The notes beneath the pieces are model-generated. The model had not been told where the DNA came from. It was given only the letters and a program-made list of their open reading frames with translations, and ran no database searches. From positions 4,030,001 through 4,094,000 of the forward strand of contig OY969813.1 in the NCBI GenBank assembly GCA_963703355.1: a stretch of 64,000 bases of DNA. Direction: 5' to 3'. This document shows, one piece after another, positions 1-10,500 of the stretch (position 1 is its first letter; every line of letters begins with the position of its first letter). This stretch comes from Puia sp963703355. GTDB lineage: Bacteria; Bacteroidota; Bacteroidia; Chitinophagales; Chitinophagaceae. The position numbers and the translations under genes are program-made.

Positions 1-1
1 T

Positions 2-388
2 ACCGACGATCCTTATTTGTACATGCGACTTACTAAGGACAACCGTATTTTAATTGGTGGCAGGGACGAACGTTTTAGCACGAAAACATTAAAAGGAATC
101 TACCGGAAAAAAGCAGAGCAATTAAAAAAAGATTTTGAAAAGATATTTCCGGAAATTGAATTCAGGGGAGAATTTGCCTGGAGCGGTACTTTTGGTAAAA
201 CAAAAGATGCGTTGCCTTATATAGGCCCTTTTGCAAAAACTCCCAATGCCTATTATGCATTGGGTTTTGGAGGCAACGGAATTACTTTTAGCGTGATCGC
301 AGCACAAATCATCACAGATCTGATTGGGGGAAAATTCAATAGCGATGCTGATATATTTTCATTTGAAAGAGAAAAAAGTTTGAGGTAA
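2..388 (+). CDS. FAD-dependent oxidoreductase, DAO family (C-terminal part, cut by window edge)
   Basis: The frame is already open at base 2, so only the last ~128 residues are present. They look like the C-terminal half of a D-amino-acid-oxidase-like (DAO) flavoprotein: an LTKDNRILIGG strand near the start, then WSGTFGKTKDALPYIGP and YYALGFGGNGITFS, the usual segment closing over the FAD, followed by an alpha-helical tail. The substrate cannot be told because the dinucleotide-binding N-terminus is outside. Its TAA overlaps the ATG of the next gene by one base (TAATG), so the two are probably translated together. Family assignment is fairly sure, exact reaction unknown. Confidence 0.75.
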   Translation, partial: TDDPYLYMRLTKDNRILIGGRDERFSTKTLKGIYRKKAEQLKKDFEKIFPEIEFRGEFAWSGTFGKTKDALPYIGPFAKTPNAYYALGFGGNGITFSVIAAQIITDLIGGKFNSDADIFSFEREKSLR

Positions 389-1170
389 TGGAACCGGGTA
401 AGCAATATTATTCCGGTACAAGTGGATTGGTACTTCCGGTGCCGAATAAACTTCATTATCCTGAAGAATTTAAAAACAACAGCAGGCTGACCTATTATGC
501 ATCATTATTCAACAGTATTGAAATAAACAGTTCTTTTTATAAAGTGCCAAAGCCTTCGACAGTTGAAAAATGGGCGGCAACCGTCCCCGACGATTTTAAA
601 TTTACATTTAAACTCTTCAGAGAGATCACCCATCAAAAGGGATTGCTGTTCGATCCGAAGGAGATCGGTCGTTTCGTAAAGACAATTTCTTATGTTGGTG
701 CAAAAAAAGGTTGCGTGCTGATACAACTGCCACCTGCAATCAAAGTCAATGGTAAAAAGCAATTGGAATTATTACTGACCACCTTGGTTAAATGTAATGA
801 TATGGAGCAATGGAACCTCGTTATCGAATTCAGGGATAATTCATGGTACACGGATGAAATCTATGAATGGTTAGGAAATCTCGGCATCGCAATAGTGATA
901 CAGGATATGCCAACGTCTGCTACCCCCTCTGATTTAGAATCTGAAAATATAATGTACATCCGCTTTCATGGAATGAATGGAGATTATCGCGGTTCTTATG
1001 CTACTGACTATTTACGGTCTTATGCCCGGAAAATTTGCGGGTGGCAGGAGGGAGGAAAACAGGTTTTTTTATATTTCAACAACACCATTGGAGGGGCAGT
1101 CCGCGATTTGATCAATATAAATAGTATGGTTGTCGGCTGCTACAATAAAATGGGAGAAGGGTTTGCATGA
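388..1170 (+). CDS. DUF72 domain protein (YecE-like)
   Basis: A 260-residue protein with the features of the DUF72/YecE family, a TIM-barrel-like fold of unknown function: an N-terminal GTSGL segment, YYASLFNSIEINSSFYK, the FKFTFKLFREITH strand, CVLIQLPP, NLVIEFRDNSWY and a C-terminal YIRFHGMNG. The order and length match the family. It starts at the ATG overlapping the stop codon of the upstream flavoprotein, so it is the second gene of an operon. No signal peptide is visible, so it is cytoplasmic. No catalytic role is established for the family. Confidence 0.85.
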   Translation: MEPGKQYYSGTSGLVLPVPNKLHYPEEFKNNSRLTYYASLFNSIEINSSFYKVPKPSTVEKWAATVPDDFKFTFKLFREITHQKGLLFDPKEIGRFVKTISYVGAKKGCVLIQLPPAIKVNGKKQLELLLTTLVKCNDMEQWNLVIEFRDNSWYTDEIYEWLGNLGIAIVIQDMPTSATPSDLESENIMYIRFHGMNGDYRGSYATDYLRSYARKICGWQEGGKQVFLYFNNTIGGAVRDLININSMVVGCYNKMGEGFA

Positions 1171-1390
1171 ATATGGCCTGGAAATTGAAATTGTTATCAG
1201 GTGAATCTGCCAACAGCGTATATCGGGATTCGATCAATCCTTATGAATAATAAATCGTAACATTCATTGAGTAATATGTTCCTCATATGGTACATTCCGT
1301 AGAACAGTCTGAAAAATAATTATAGAAAACCCTGAAAGTTCACCATCCACGTTTAACTTCATTCCCAATACAAATCAAATTGTTCGTTTT

Positions 1391-2473
1391 ATGATTAAGA
1401 AGTACCCGTTCTATATGAAAATCACAGTCATTATGCTCGGGCTGGTACTGTTTATTTACATACTGTGTAATCTGCGTGACATTCTTGTTCCTCTGTCATT
1501 TGCAGTCTTACTGGCGATATTATTGAATCCTGTTACGAAGCTCCTGGAAAAATGGCATTTTCCCAAAGTGCTTGCCATCACCGCTTCAATTATTGTTGCC
1601 ATGGTAATCATAGCCGGCATTACGTATTTCTTTGTCGTTGAAGTGCGAAGTTTTTCTGATCAACTTCCGGCATTTAAAGAAAAATTTCAAACGCTGGCCG
1701 TCAAATTTCAACATTTCGCAAGAACTGATTTTGGAATCAACACTAAAAAACAAAACGAATATATCAGTCAGGCGGAGGATGGCCTTAAGCCGGTGCTGGC
1801 CTCTGCCATGGGAACCGCACTTGGCATTATGGCGATGTTTTTTTTATTGCCGGTGTATACGTTTCTTTTTTTATTTTATAAACGGCTTATTCTGAATTTT
1901 CTATTCGACATATTTGCCTCTGCCAATGAAAAGGAAGTTAGTGTGGTGTTGGAACAAACGAGAGGTGCCATTCAAAATTATATGTTCGGTCTTTTGCTGG
2001 AGGCGTTAATTGTAGCTTCGCTAAACACCGCGGCCCTCCTGATTCTCGGCGTGCAGTATGCTGTCCTGCTAGGTGTACTGGGGGCTTTATTGAATATTCT
2101 CCCTTTTATAGGTGGTATTCTGGCCGTATTGTTTCCCATTATCATAGCATTTGTAACTAAGGATGGATTTCAAACGCCAATCTGGATTACCATATCTTAT
2201 ATAGTGATTCAGTTTATAGATAACCATTTTCTCGTTCCATATATCGTAGCATCGCGGGTGAAGATCAACGCCCTGGTATCCATTGTAGTGGTCTTATTAG
2301 GAGGAGCACTCTGGGGAATTTCAGGAATGTTCTTATCCATTCCCTTTGTAGGGGTATTAAAAATTATTTTCGACAGAATGCCGGAGATGAAACCATGGGG
2401 CATGTTGCTGGGTGTCGAAATTCCAACCAAACGGCGGCGGCAATTAACGGTAGCCAAAAAAGCAGTAGTATAG
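1391..2473 (+). CDS. AI-2E family transporter (membrane permease)
   Basis: A 360-residue integral membrane protein of the AI-2E/PerM family (PF01594). The N-terminal half has paired hydrophobic segments (about residues 8-26, 30-46 and 58-85) around DILVPLSFAVLLAILLNP; a soluble stretch follows, then the typical C-terminal bundle with LGVLGALLNILPFIGG, FIDNHFLVPYIVASRV and LWGISGMFLSIPF. Members export small molecules or exchange ions; the autoinducer role is proven for very few, and some act in Na+/H+ exchange, so the substrate is left open. It ends eight bases before the convergent YtxH gene. Confidence 0.85.
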   Translation: MIKKYPFYMKITVIMLGLVLFIYILCNLRDILVPLSFAVLLAILLNPVTKLLEKWHFPKVLAITASIIVAMVIIAGITYFFVVEVRSFSDQLPAFKEKFQTLAVKFQHFARTDFGINTKKQNEYISQAEDGLKPVLASAMGTALGIMAMFFLLPVYTFLFLFYKRLILNFLFDIFASANEKEVSVVLEQTRGAIQNYMFGLLLEALIVASLNTAALLILGVQYAVLLGVLGALLNILPFIGGILAVLFPIIIAFVTKDGFQTPIWITISYIVIQFIDNHFLVPYIVASRVKINALVSIVVVLLGGALWGISGMFLSIPFVGVLKIIFDRMPEMKPWGMLLGVEIPTKRRRQLTVAKKAVV

Positions 2474-2480
2474 TATTAAT

Positions 2481-2681
2481 CTACCAGGATTTGGACGCTT
2501 TTTTAGCCCGGGCAGTGAGGTCTTTGCCTTTCTCCACAAGATGATTCATTTCGTCTACTGCCTTGTCTTTAATATCATCGAGCCCGTCAACCAGTTTTTT
2601 AATTGTTTTCGTTCCTTTTTCGGGTGCAATCAATAATCCAACAGCTACGCCGGCAAGTAATAACAGTAATACCTTTTTCAT
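2481..2681 (-). CDS. YtxH domain small membrane protein
   Basis: A 66-residue protein with one N-terminal transmembrane or signal-anchor segment (VLLLLLAGVAVGLLIAPEKG) followed by a charged amphipathic helix rich in K, D and E. The GLL.APEKGTKT turn is the hallmark of YtxH-like (PF12732) stress proteins. It is convergent with the AI-2E permease. In Bacillus the founding members belong to the general-stress regulon; a stress role here is inference. Confidence 0.75.
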   Translation of the reverse strand: MKKVLLLLLAGVAVGLLIAPEKGTKTIKKLVDGLDDIKDKAVDEMNHLVEKGKDLTARAKKASKSW

Positions 2682-2819
2682 TATATATATTTTAAATATG
2701 ACCGTTTAAAACGGACGCTATTACTTTGTTGTAAAATCGTGCCAGATACTTTATTTCCATGATGAACCGTTATAACTTACGCAGTTTTGGAAATAGGGGC
2801 ATTACTGACTAAGGTTGTT

Positions 2820-3212
2820 ATGAGCAAAAAGAAGCATAAATCCAGGACGGGATCTGTTGTTGTCGATTTTGAAATCGACGCAGAGATGGTTTTTATTGTC
2901 ATCAAAAATTTAGGACTTTCACCACTGCAGCACCTTAAAATTAAGCCTTCGGCGCCCATTCTCGGATTAGAAGGTAAAACGGATATTGGCAAGCTTTCCA
3001 TTTTTGAAGAGATTAGTTATCTCGCGCCAATGAAGGAAATAAAAATATTTGTCGACAGCTATGAATCATTTTTTCGGCATCTGAAAGACTGGCTCATTGT
3101 TTTTAATATCCGGTATACAGACGAAAAAGACCGGTTGCATAAATTAAAAATTACCCACAACCTCGAAATGTACTCCGACCTCATTTTTTTTATAGATAAA
3201 TCATCATTATGA
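2820..3212 (+). CDS. Hypothetical protein, coupled to the tail-tube gene
   Basis: About 130 residues from the ATG at 2820; the frame is open upstream to a TTG at 2787, but the ATG follows an AAGG motif and gives a natural basic start (MSKKKHKSRTG). The protein alternates short beta-like stretches (VVVDFEID, MVFIVIKN, EIKIFVDSY, WLIVFNIRY) with polar turns and has no signal peptide or membrane segment. I do not recognise the family. Its TGA overlaps the ATG of the gp19-like tube gene (ATGA), implying translational coupling and a shared function, for instance a chaperone, baseplate-like partner or cargo. That role is inferred from position only. Confidence 0.65.
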   Translation: MSKKKHKSRTGSVVVDFEIDAEMVFIVIKNLGLSPLQHLKIKPSAPILGLEGKTDIGKLSIFEEISYLAPMKEIKIFVDSYESFFRHLKDWLIVFNIRYTDEKDRLHKLKITHNLEMYSDLIFFIDKSSL

Positions 3213-3661
3213 TAGACCCAACAAAGACATATCCGCTGCCCGGCTTTCATTTTGAAGCAGACATGGGCTTTTCAAGAATGGGCTTTACCAAAATCAGTGG
3301 ACTGGAAGTGGCTACTTCGGTTATTGAGTACCGTGAGGGAAATGCTGTTCGATATAACACCATTAAACAACCAGGAAGGACGGTATATGGCAATATTATT
3401 CTGCAAAGGGGGGTCTTTGCCTGGGATTTTGATTTTTATTTTTGGTGGCAGAATACTTATTATTTCCAGGAGCGATCTGCCCCGTTTAGACGCGACATAA
3501 CGATCAAATTACTAGATGAATACCATAACCCCGTCATCACCTGGCTGGTGAAAAACGCATGGCCTTGCCGGGTCGTCTGGGGTGAACTCGACGCCCGCGA
3601 AAACAGGGTTTTAATGGAAGAATTAGAAATTACACACGAGGGCCTCCAAATACTCACCTGA
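3209..3661 (+). CDS. Phage tail tube (T4 gp19-like) protein, orphan
   Basis: A 150-residue protein of the contractile-tail inner-tube family (T4 gp19-like, PF06841; also the tube proteins of extracellular contractile injection systems). Visible hallmarks are YPLPGFHFEADMG near the N-terminus, FTKISGLEV (the F.e.sGL strand), EYREGN, an LQRGVFA segment and WLVKNAWPCRV. These proteins form stacked hexameric rings inside contractile sheaths. No sheath, baseplate, LysM or AAA+ ATPase gene lies beside it; only the 130-residue gene upstream (ATGA overlap) accompanies it. It is therefore an orphan tube-like gene or a two-gene unit rather than part of a complete injection system. The fold call is confident, the function is unknown. 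Confidence 0.8.
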   Translation: MIDPTKTYPLPGFHFEADMGFSRMGFTKISGLEVATSVIEYREGNAVRYNTIKQPGRTVYGNIILQRGVFAWDFDFYFWWQNTYYFQERSAPFRRDITIKLLDEYHNPVITWLVKNAWPCRVVWGELDARENRVLMEELEITHEGLQILT

Positions 3662-3701
3662 GAAGAAAAATATCAACCCGGTAAAGCCTTCAACCGATTT
3701 C

Positions 3702-3899
3702 TTATTTGAAATATGAAAGCGGAATTTCTTTCCATAAACCATGGGAAAGATTTCCTGTTAATACTTCGTATACAAGGTATATCGGCCAGAATATCCAGTG
3801 AATTACCAGCCAGACAATCGAATGGTTATAATGCCAGCTGATTAACATCGCATAAATCCCAAGCAAAAAATAGAGTATACCTGTTTCGCGACTTCGCAT
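3702..3899 (-). CDS. Small hypothetical membrane protein
   Basis: A 65-residue, aromatic-rich hydrophobic protein with two probable membrane segments (GILYFLLGIYAMLISW and IVWLVIHWIFWPIYLVYEV) and a short polar tail. No family recognised. It stands alone on the minus strand, 40 bases from the end of the convergent tail-tube gene. Composition and length are plausible for a real small membrane protein, but there is no independent support. Confidence 0.5.
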   Translation of the reverse strand: MRSRETGILYFLLGIYAMLISWHYNHSIVWLVIHWIFWPIYLVYEVLTGNLSHGLWKEIPLSYFK

Positions 3900-4100
3900 A
3901 CAAAGATATTTTAGTGAAAGATGAAGTATTTAAATCGTTTTTTCTAATCTACTCGCGTGCCATTCCTTTCTTTTTTTGCCGCTCCTATGACGCATCAACG
4001 GAAAACTATTTCTACATAAACACAAAACTGTGGAAATTGAGGAAAAAAATACTCATTTAACGAAATGTGGATTCTGGAATTTTTGGCACAAGATTTTAAT

Positions 4101-4514
4101 TTATAAGCTTTCTGTTAACCATAGACTGTACAGTGCATTTGCAATGATGGCCATTTTCTTATACGAGTGCGGTTTGGTTAAGAAACAATTGGCCCCATAT
4201 TCGTAGCATAGTTTTTTGTCTTTTTCTAAAGTTGATGTTGTAAGGACTGCAATCGGGATATATTTTAAGGTTTTATTATTTCGAATTTCTTTTAGCGCAT
4301 GTAGACCCATAACACCAGGCATATTAAGATCAAGAATTATGAGATCGGGTATCTTAGAACCACCACTTCTTAAATCTGCGAGCAATTGCTCCGCACTGCC
4401 CATAGGGACGTATTCACAAGTCTTATCTATTTCCGTCAATGCATCCAGGATGAACTGTCTGTCATCTGGATCATCATCTACAATAAAAACAACCTTCCCG
4501 GATTTGCTGAGCAT
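4101..4514 (-). CDS. Single-domain response regulator (REC, CheY-like)
   Basis: A 137-residue stand-alone receiver domain: the acidic pocket IVDDDPDD at residues 11-18, the phosphoacceptor Asp62 in LIILDLNMPG, a Thr/Ser switch in AVLTTST and the conserved Lys in FLTKP. There is no output domain, so it should work as a phosphate shuttle or by protein contact. It is transcribed divergently from the giant hybrid kinase, 77 bases away, which makes that kinase (with three REC domains of its own) its likely partner. Pairing is inferred from position. Confidence 0.9.
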   Translation of the reverse strand: MLSKSGKVVFIVDDDPDDRQFILDALTEIDKTCEYVPMGSAEQLLADLRSGGSKIPDLIILDLNMPGVMGLHALKEIRNNKTLKYIPIAVLTTSTLEKDKKLCYEYGANCFLTKPHSYKKMAIIANALYSLWLTESL

Positions 4515-4591
4515 ATTTGTTGGTGATGCTGATTTACACGCAAACTATCGATTGAACTCAAACTGTCATAATACGAATAAATATCTAAAAA

Positions 4592-7500
4592 ATGTCTGTT
4601 ACTAAAAATGGAACGGTAAAAAGGCACCCTCTGAAAGCCAATGCCTCGTCTAAAAACCAATCTTTAAAAAAAGGTAAAACCATTATCAATCGGAAGAATA
4701 TTCGTGTAAATGGAAATTCAAAAGACTCATATAGTTCAATTGTAAATGAACATAGTTTATTTGAAGATAGGGAATTCCTGACAATTCTTACCGAAGTTAA
4801 GAATGGCAATTTTAAGGTCAGAATGCCGATCGACAAGGTCGGTATTCAGGGGAAAATCTGTGATACGCTGAACGACATTATTTCTTTGAATGAAGAAATG
4901 ATGCTGGAGTTTATGCGTGCCGGAAACACCATCGGAAAACAGGGAAAATTAACACAGCGCATCGAGGTACCCAGCGTCAAGGGATCCTGGAGTACCGGAG
5001 TGGGATCTCTGAATGCACTGATAGCCGACCTTGTAACACCTACCATAGAAATTGCGCATGTTATCAGTTCTGTGGCTAAAGGAAATCTTTCACAGGAAAT
5101 GCCACTCGAAATTGGCGGTCATGCATTACAGGGAGAATTCTCCAGAATCGCCAAAGAAGTAAATGACATGGTAAAACAGCTGAATCTTTTCTCCATGGAA
5201 GTAACCCGCGTTGCACGTGAAGTAGGATCAGAAGGAAAACTTGGCGGACAGGCAAAAGTGAAAGGTGTAGGTGGGGTATGGAAAGACCTTACGGATTCCG
5301 TGAACCAGATGGGAAGTAACCTTACTGCCCAGGTTCGAAATATTGCTGAAGTAACAACTGCGGTTGCAAAAGGTGATCTGTCAAAAAAAATTACGGTGGA
5401 TGTGAAAGGTGAAATCCTTGAACTCAAGAACACGATCAACACGATGGTGGATCAGCTCAATTCTTTTTCATCAGAAGTTACCCGTGTTGCGTTGGAAGTA
5501 GGAACAGAAGGCAAACTGGGAGGTCAGGCTCAGGTGAAGGGTGTGGCGGGAACATGGAAAGATCTTACGGATTCCGTAAATCAGATGGCCAGCAACCTGA
5601 CAGGACAGGTAAGAAATATTGCAGAAGTAACCACTGCCTTTGCAAAGGGTGATCTCTCCCGCCAGATTACCGTTGACGTGAAAGGAGAAATTCTCGAACT
5701 CAAAAACACCATCAATACGATGGTTGACCAGCTGAATTCTTTTTCTGGTGAAGTGACGCGTGTGGCACGTGAAGTAGGATCCGAAGGAAAACTCGGCGGT
5801 CAGGCTAAAGTAAAAGGAGTGGGTGGCGTATGGAAGGATCTGACGGATTCTGTGAATCAGATGGCCAGTAACCTCACCGGGCAGGTAAGAAATATTGCCG
5901 AAGTAACAACAGCCGTTGCAAAAGGAGACCTCTCCAGAAAAATCACCGTGGACGTTAAAGGAGAAATTCTCGAACTGAAAAATACCATCAACACGATGGT
6001 GGATCAGCTCAATTCTTTTTCTTCTGAGGTGACGCGGGTGGCGCTTGAAGTGGGAACGGAGGGCAAACTCGGTGGTCAGGCACAGGTGAAAGGCGTGGCG
6101 GGTACTTGGAAAGATTTAACGGATAGCGTAAATGGAATGGCCAGTAGTTTAACGGGCCAGGTAAGAAATATTGCAGAAGTTACCACGGCTGTGGCGAAAG
6201 GAGATTTATCCAGAAAAATTACCGTTGACGTGAAAGGTGAAATCCTGGAACTTAAAAACACCATCAATACGATGGTGGATCAGCTGAATTCTTTCGGATC
6301 GGAAGTTACCCGCGTGGCAAGGGAAGTAGGGTCGGAAGGAAAACTCGGAGGTCAGGCCGACGTACCCGGCGTAGGAGGAACCTGGAAAGACCTTACAGAC
6401 AGTGTAAATAAAATGGCGAGTAATCTGACTTCACAGGTTAGAAATATTGCCGAAGTAACTACAGCCGTCGCAACGGGAGATTTATCGAGAAAGATTGACG
6501 TGGATGTAAAAGGAGAAATTCTGGAATTGAAAAATACGATCAATACGATGGTGGAACAGCTCCGGGGTTTCGCATCTGAAGTAACCCGTGTGGCAAGAGA
6601 AGTAGGATCGGAAGGAAAACTCGGGGGTCAGGCAGCAGTGGAAGGAGTAGGTGGGGTTTGGAAAGATCTGACTGATAGTGTGAACGGGATGGCAAGTAAC
6701 CTCACTGGTCAGGTTAGAAATATTGCCGAGGTAACCACAGCCGTAGCCAAGGGAGATTTGTCCAGAAAAATCACCGTGGATGTAAAAGGCGAAATTCTCG
6801 AATTGAAAAATACCATCAATACAATGGTGGATCAGTTGAATTCATTTGGATCTGAAGTAACCCGCGTTGCGCGTGAAGTGGGTTCGGAAGGAAAACTCGG
6901 TGGTCAGGCCGATGTGCCGGGTGTAGGTGGAACATGGAAAGACCTTACGGATAGTGTAAATAAAATGGCGAGTAACCTGACTTCTCAGGTAAGAAATATT
7001 GCAGAAGTAACCACCGCGGTTGCAAACGGTGACTTGTCAAGAAAAATAACCGTGGATGTGCGTGGTGAAATTCTGGAATTGAAAAATACGATCAACACGA
7101 TGGTGGATCAGCTGCGCGGATTTGCCTCTGAAGTAACCCGTGTTGCACGGGAAGTAGGTACGGAAGGAAAATTGGGTGGTCAGGCAAACGTACCCGGAGT
7201 TGCCGGAACCTGGAAAGATTTAACGGACTCAGTAAATCAGATGGCAGGCAACCTGACCGCACAGGTTCGAAACATTGCAGATGTGGCCATCGCGGTTGCA
7301 AATGGTGATATGTCGAAGAAGATCACAGTGGACGTTCGCGGCGAAATTCTTCAATTGAAAGAAACGCTGAACACGATGGTTGACCAGCTCCGCGCCTTCG
7401 CGTCAGAAGTAACCCGCGTGGCACGTGAAGTAGGAACAGACGGAAAATTAGGAGGACAGGCATTTGTACCCGGAGTTGCTGGTACCTGGAAAGATTTGAC

Positions 7501-10500
7501 AGATAGTGTAAATCAAATGACAGGAAACCTCACTGCACAGGTTCGAAATATCGCAGAAGTAACAAAGGCAGTTGCGAGCGGCGACTTATCCAAAACAGTT
7601 GCCATCGACGTGAAAGGTGAAATCCTGGATCTTAAAAATACCATCAATACGATGGTTGAACAGTTGAATTCATTTGCATTTGAAGTTACCCGTGTTGCGC
7701 GTGAGGTGGGAACTGAAGGAAAATTAGGTGGACAGGCTGAAGTAAGAGGAGTTGCCGGAACCTGGAAAGATCTTACTGACAGTGTTAACATGATGGCTTC
7801 CAACTTAACCAATCAGGTACGCGGAATAGCGAAAGTAGTAACGGCCGTGGCTACCGGAAATCTAAAACAAAAACTAGCCATCGTTTCAAGAGGAGAAGTA
7901 GCGCAGTTGATCGATACCATCAATGAAATGATCGATACACTCGCGTTGTTTGCCGATCAGGTTACCACCGTAGCGAGAGAAGTGGGCGTCGATGGACGAC
8001 TCGGCGGACAGGCCAGTGTGCCCGGCGCCTCCGGGATTTGGAAAAACCTTACGGAAAATGTGAATCAGCTGGCACAAAATCTTACAACACAGGTACGTTC
8101 CATTTCGGAAGTTGCCTCTGCGGTTACCAAAGGAGATTTAACAAGAACAATTCGCGTAGAAGCGAAGGGTGAAGTGGAAGCCTTGAAAGACACCATCAAT
8201 CAGATGATTGCAAATCTGAAAGAGACAACACTGCGAAATCAGGAACAGGACTGGCTGAAATCCAATCTTGCGAAGTTTACACAAATGTTGCAGGGACAAA
8301 AAGATTTGAAGACGGTAACTCAAAGAATATTATCAGAACTGGCGCAGGTGGTCTCTGCTCATTACGGAGCCTTTTATATCCTGAAAGTGAATGAAGAAAT
8401 TCAAACCGTCAGATTGAATTTGTTTGCGGCCTATGGATACAGAACTGAAAAAAACATACCCACTGATTTTGCGATTGGTGAGGGACTTGTCGGACAGGTT
8501 GCATTTGAAAAAGAGCGTATCATACTCTCCAATATTCCGGGTAATTATATCAAGATTAGCTCCGGTTTAGGAAGATCCAAACCAGCCAATCTGATCATTC
8601 TGCCTGTGTTATTTGAAAATCAGGTAAAAGCGGTTATCGAATTGGCCTCTCTCGATGAATTCAGTGAAACCCATCTGGACTTTTTAAGTCAGCTTACAGA
8701 AAGTATTGGTATCGTGTTAAATACCATTGAAGCAAATACAAGAACAGAAGAACTGCTGGAACAATCGCAATCACTGGCTGGCGAATTAAAAATTCAACAG
8801 GAAGAACTGAGTAGAACCAACGATGAATTGCAGGATAAGGCATTGCTGCTGGTGAAACAGAAAAATGAAGTGGAAGCAAAAAACAAGGAGGTTGAGGAAG
8901 CGAGAAAATCTTTAGAAGAAAAAGCAGAACAATTGACGCTGACTTCCAAATACAAATCTGAATTCCTGGCGAATATGTCGCATGAGCTAAGAACACCATT
9001 GAACAGTTTGTTAATTCTCGCCCAGCAATTATATGAAAACGCGGAAGGCAATCTGAACGACAAACAAATCAGGTACGCAAAAACAATTCATTCCTGTGGA
9101 GACGACCTGATTCAGCTGATCAATGATATCCTGGATCTTTCCAAAATCGAATCAGGATTTATTACAGCTAACATTTCATCTATTCGATTTGGAGAGATTG
9201 CTTCATTTGTTGAAACAACGTTTAAACCCATTTCTGAAGCCAGACATCTGAAGTTTACCATTGAAACCGATCCTGGTCTTCCTGAATCCATGGATACGGA
9301 TCTTCAGCGTTTAAATCAGATTCTCAAAAACCTCCTGTCCAATTCTTTCAAATTCACAGAGAAAGGAGAAGTGAAACTCCGCATTTATGAAGCAAAAAAT
9401 AACTGGCGAAATACAAATACCATTCTGGAGAACGCAAGCAAAGTAGTTGCCTTTGCAATCAGTGATACAGGCATCGGCATTCCACTGGAAAAACAAAACA
9501 TCATTTTCGAGGCTTTCCAGCAGGCAGAAGGTTCCACCAGTCGCAAATACGGGGGCACCGGATTGGGATTGTCGATCAGTCGTGGACTTGCTGAATTGTT
9601 AGGAGGTACCATTGAACTGGAAAGCACTCCATCAACGGGCAGCACATTTACCCTGTTCCTGCCAATTGTAAATGTAACCGGCGTTCTCACAAAAGAGACA
9701 ACAGAAAACTTAAGCGCCTTCCGCCAGCTTCATCTCGGAACAGACAGTGGAGAAATCGATACGTTGCTCAATTCCATCAGAGTGAGTTCCGGTGGGCTTG
9801 AGACTGAAAATATGCAACTGGTTAATGAAATGATTAATGAAGCAGGTGATGACCGGTCCCATTTTCAATCTAACGATCAGGTGGTCCTGATAGTAGAAGA
9901 CGATTTGCGATTCGGCAAAATTCTGATCGAGAAAGCACACGGATTTGGACTCAAGGCAGTTGTAGCTACCAACTATATAGAAGTATTCGATTTCATTAAC
10001 CGGTTTACTCCGATAGCCATAACACTCGATGTCAAACTTCCCGACACGAGTGGCTGGAAGGTATTGGATCTGTTAAGAAACGATCTTAACTACAGGCATA
10101 TACCCATCCATCTCATTTCCGGTGAGGAAAATCAGGAACTGGCATTAAAAAGAGGGGCCCGGAGCTTTCAGCTAAAACCACTTGAGAATGATTCGCTGAA
10201 CGAGCTTTTTGAAGACATACTTTCCTTCAGCAAAAAAGATTTGAAGAAAGTGTTGGTGGTTGAAGACAATGAAACCGATTCGTCTCAAATAATAAGAATG
10301 CTGGGGAACGGAATTCTGGAAGTCACGCTCGCGGAAACTGGCAAAAAAGCAATAGAGCAGGACAATTTTAAATCTTTTGATTGCATCATTCTGGACTATA
10401 CGCTACCTGATATTTCCGGAGAAGACCTTCTTAGAAAAGTAGCAGACACAAAAAAGAAGTTAACGCCCGTAATCGTTTATTCAGCAAAGGACTTTAATAA

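Noticed and set aside
1171..1390. Short 25-codon frame after the DUF72 gene
   Set aside because: Too short, with no ribosome site or family; likely chance.
2820..3661. Prophage or complete injection system around the tail-tube gene
   Set aside because: No integrase, capsid, terminase, sheath or baseplate gene was seen on either side.
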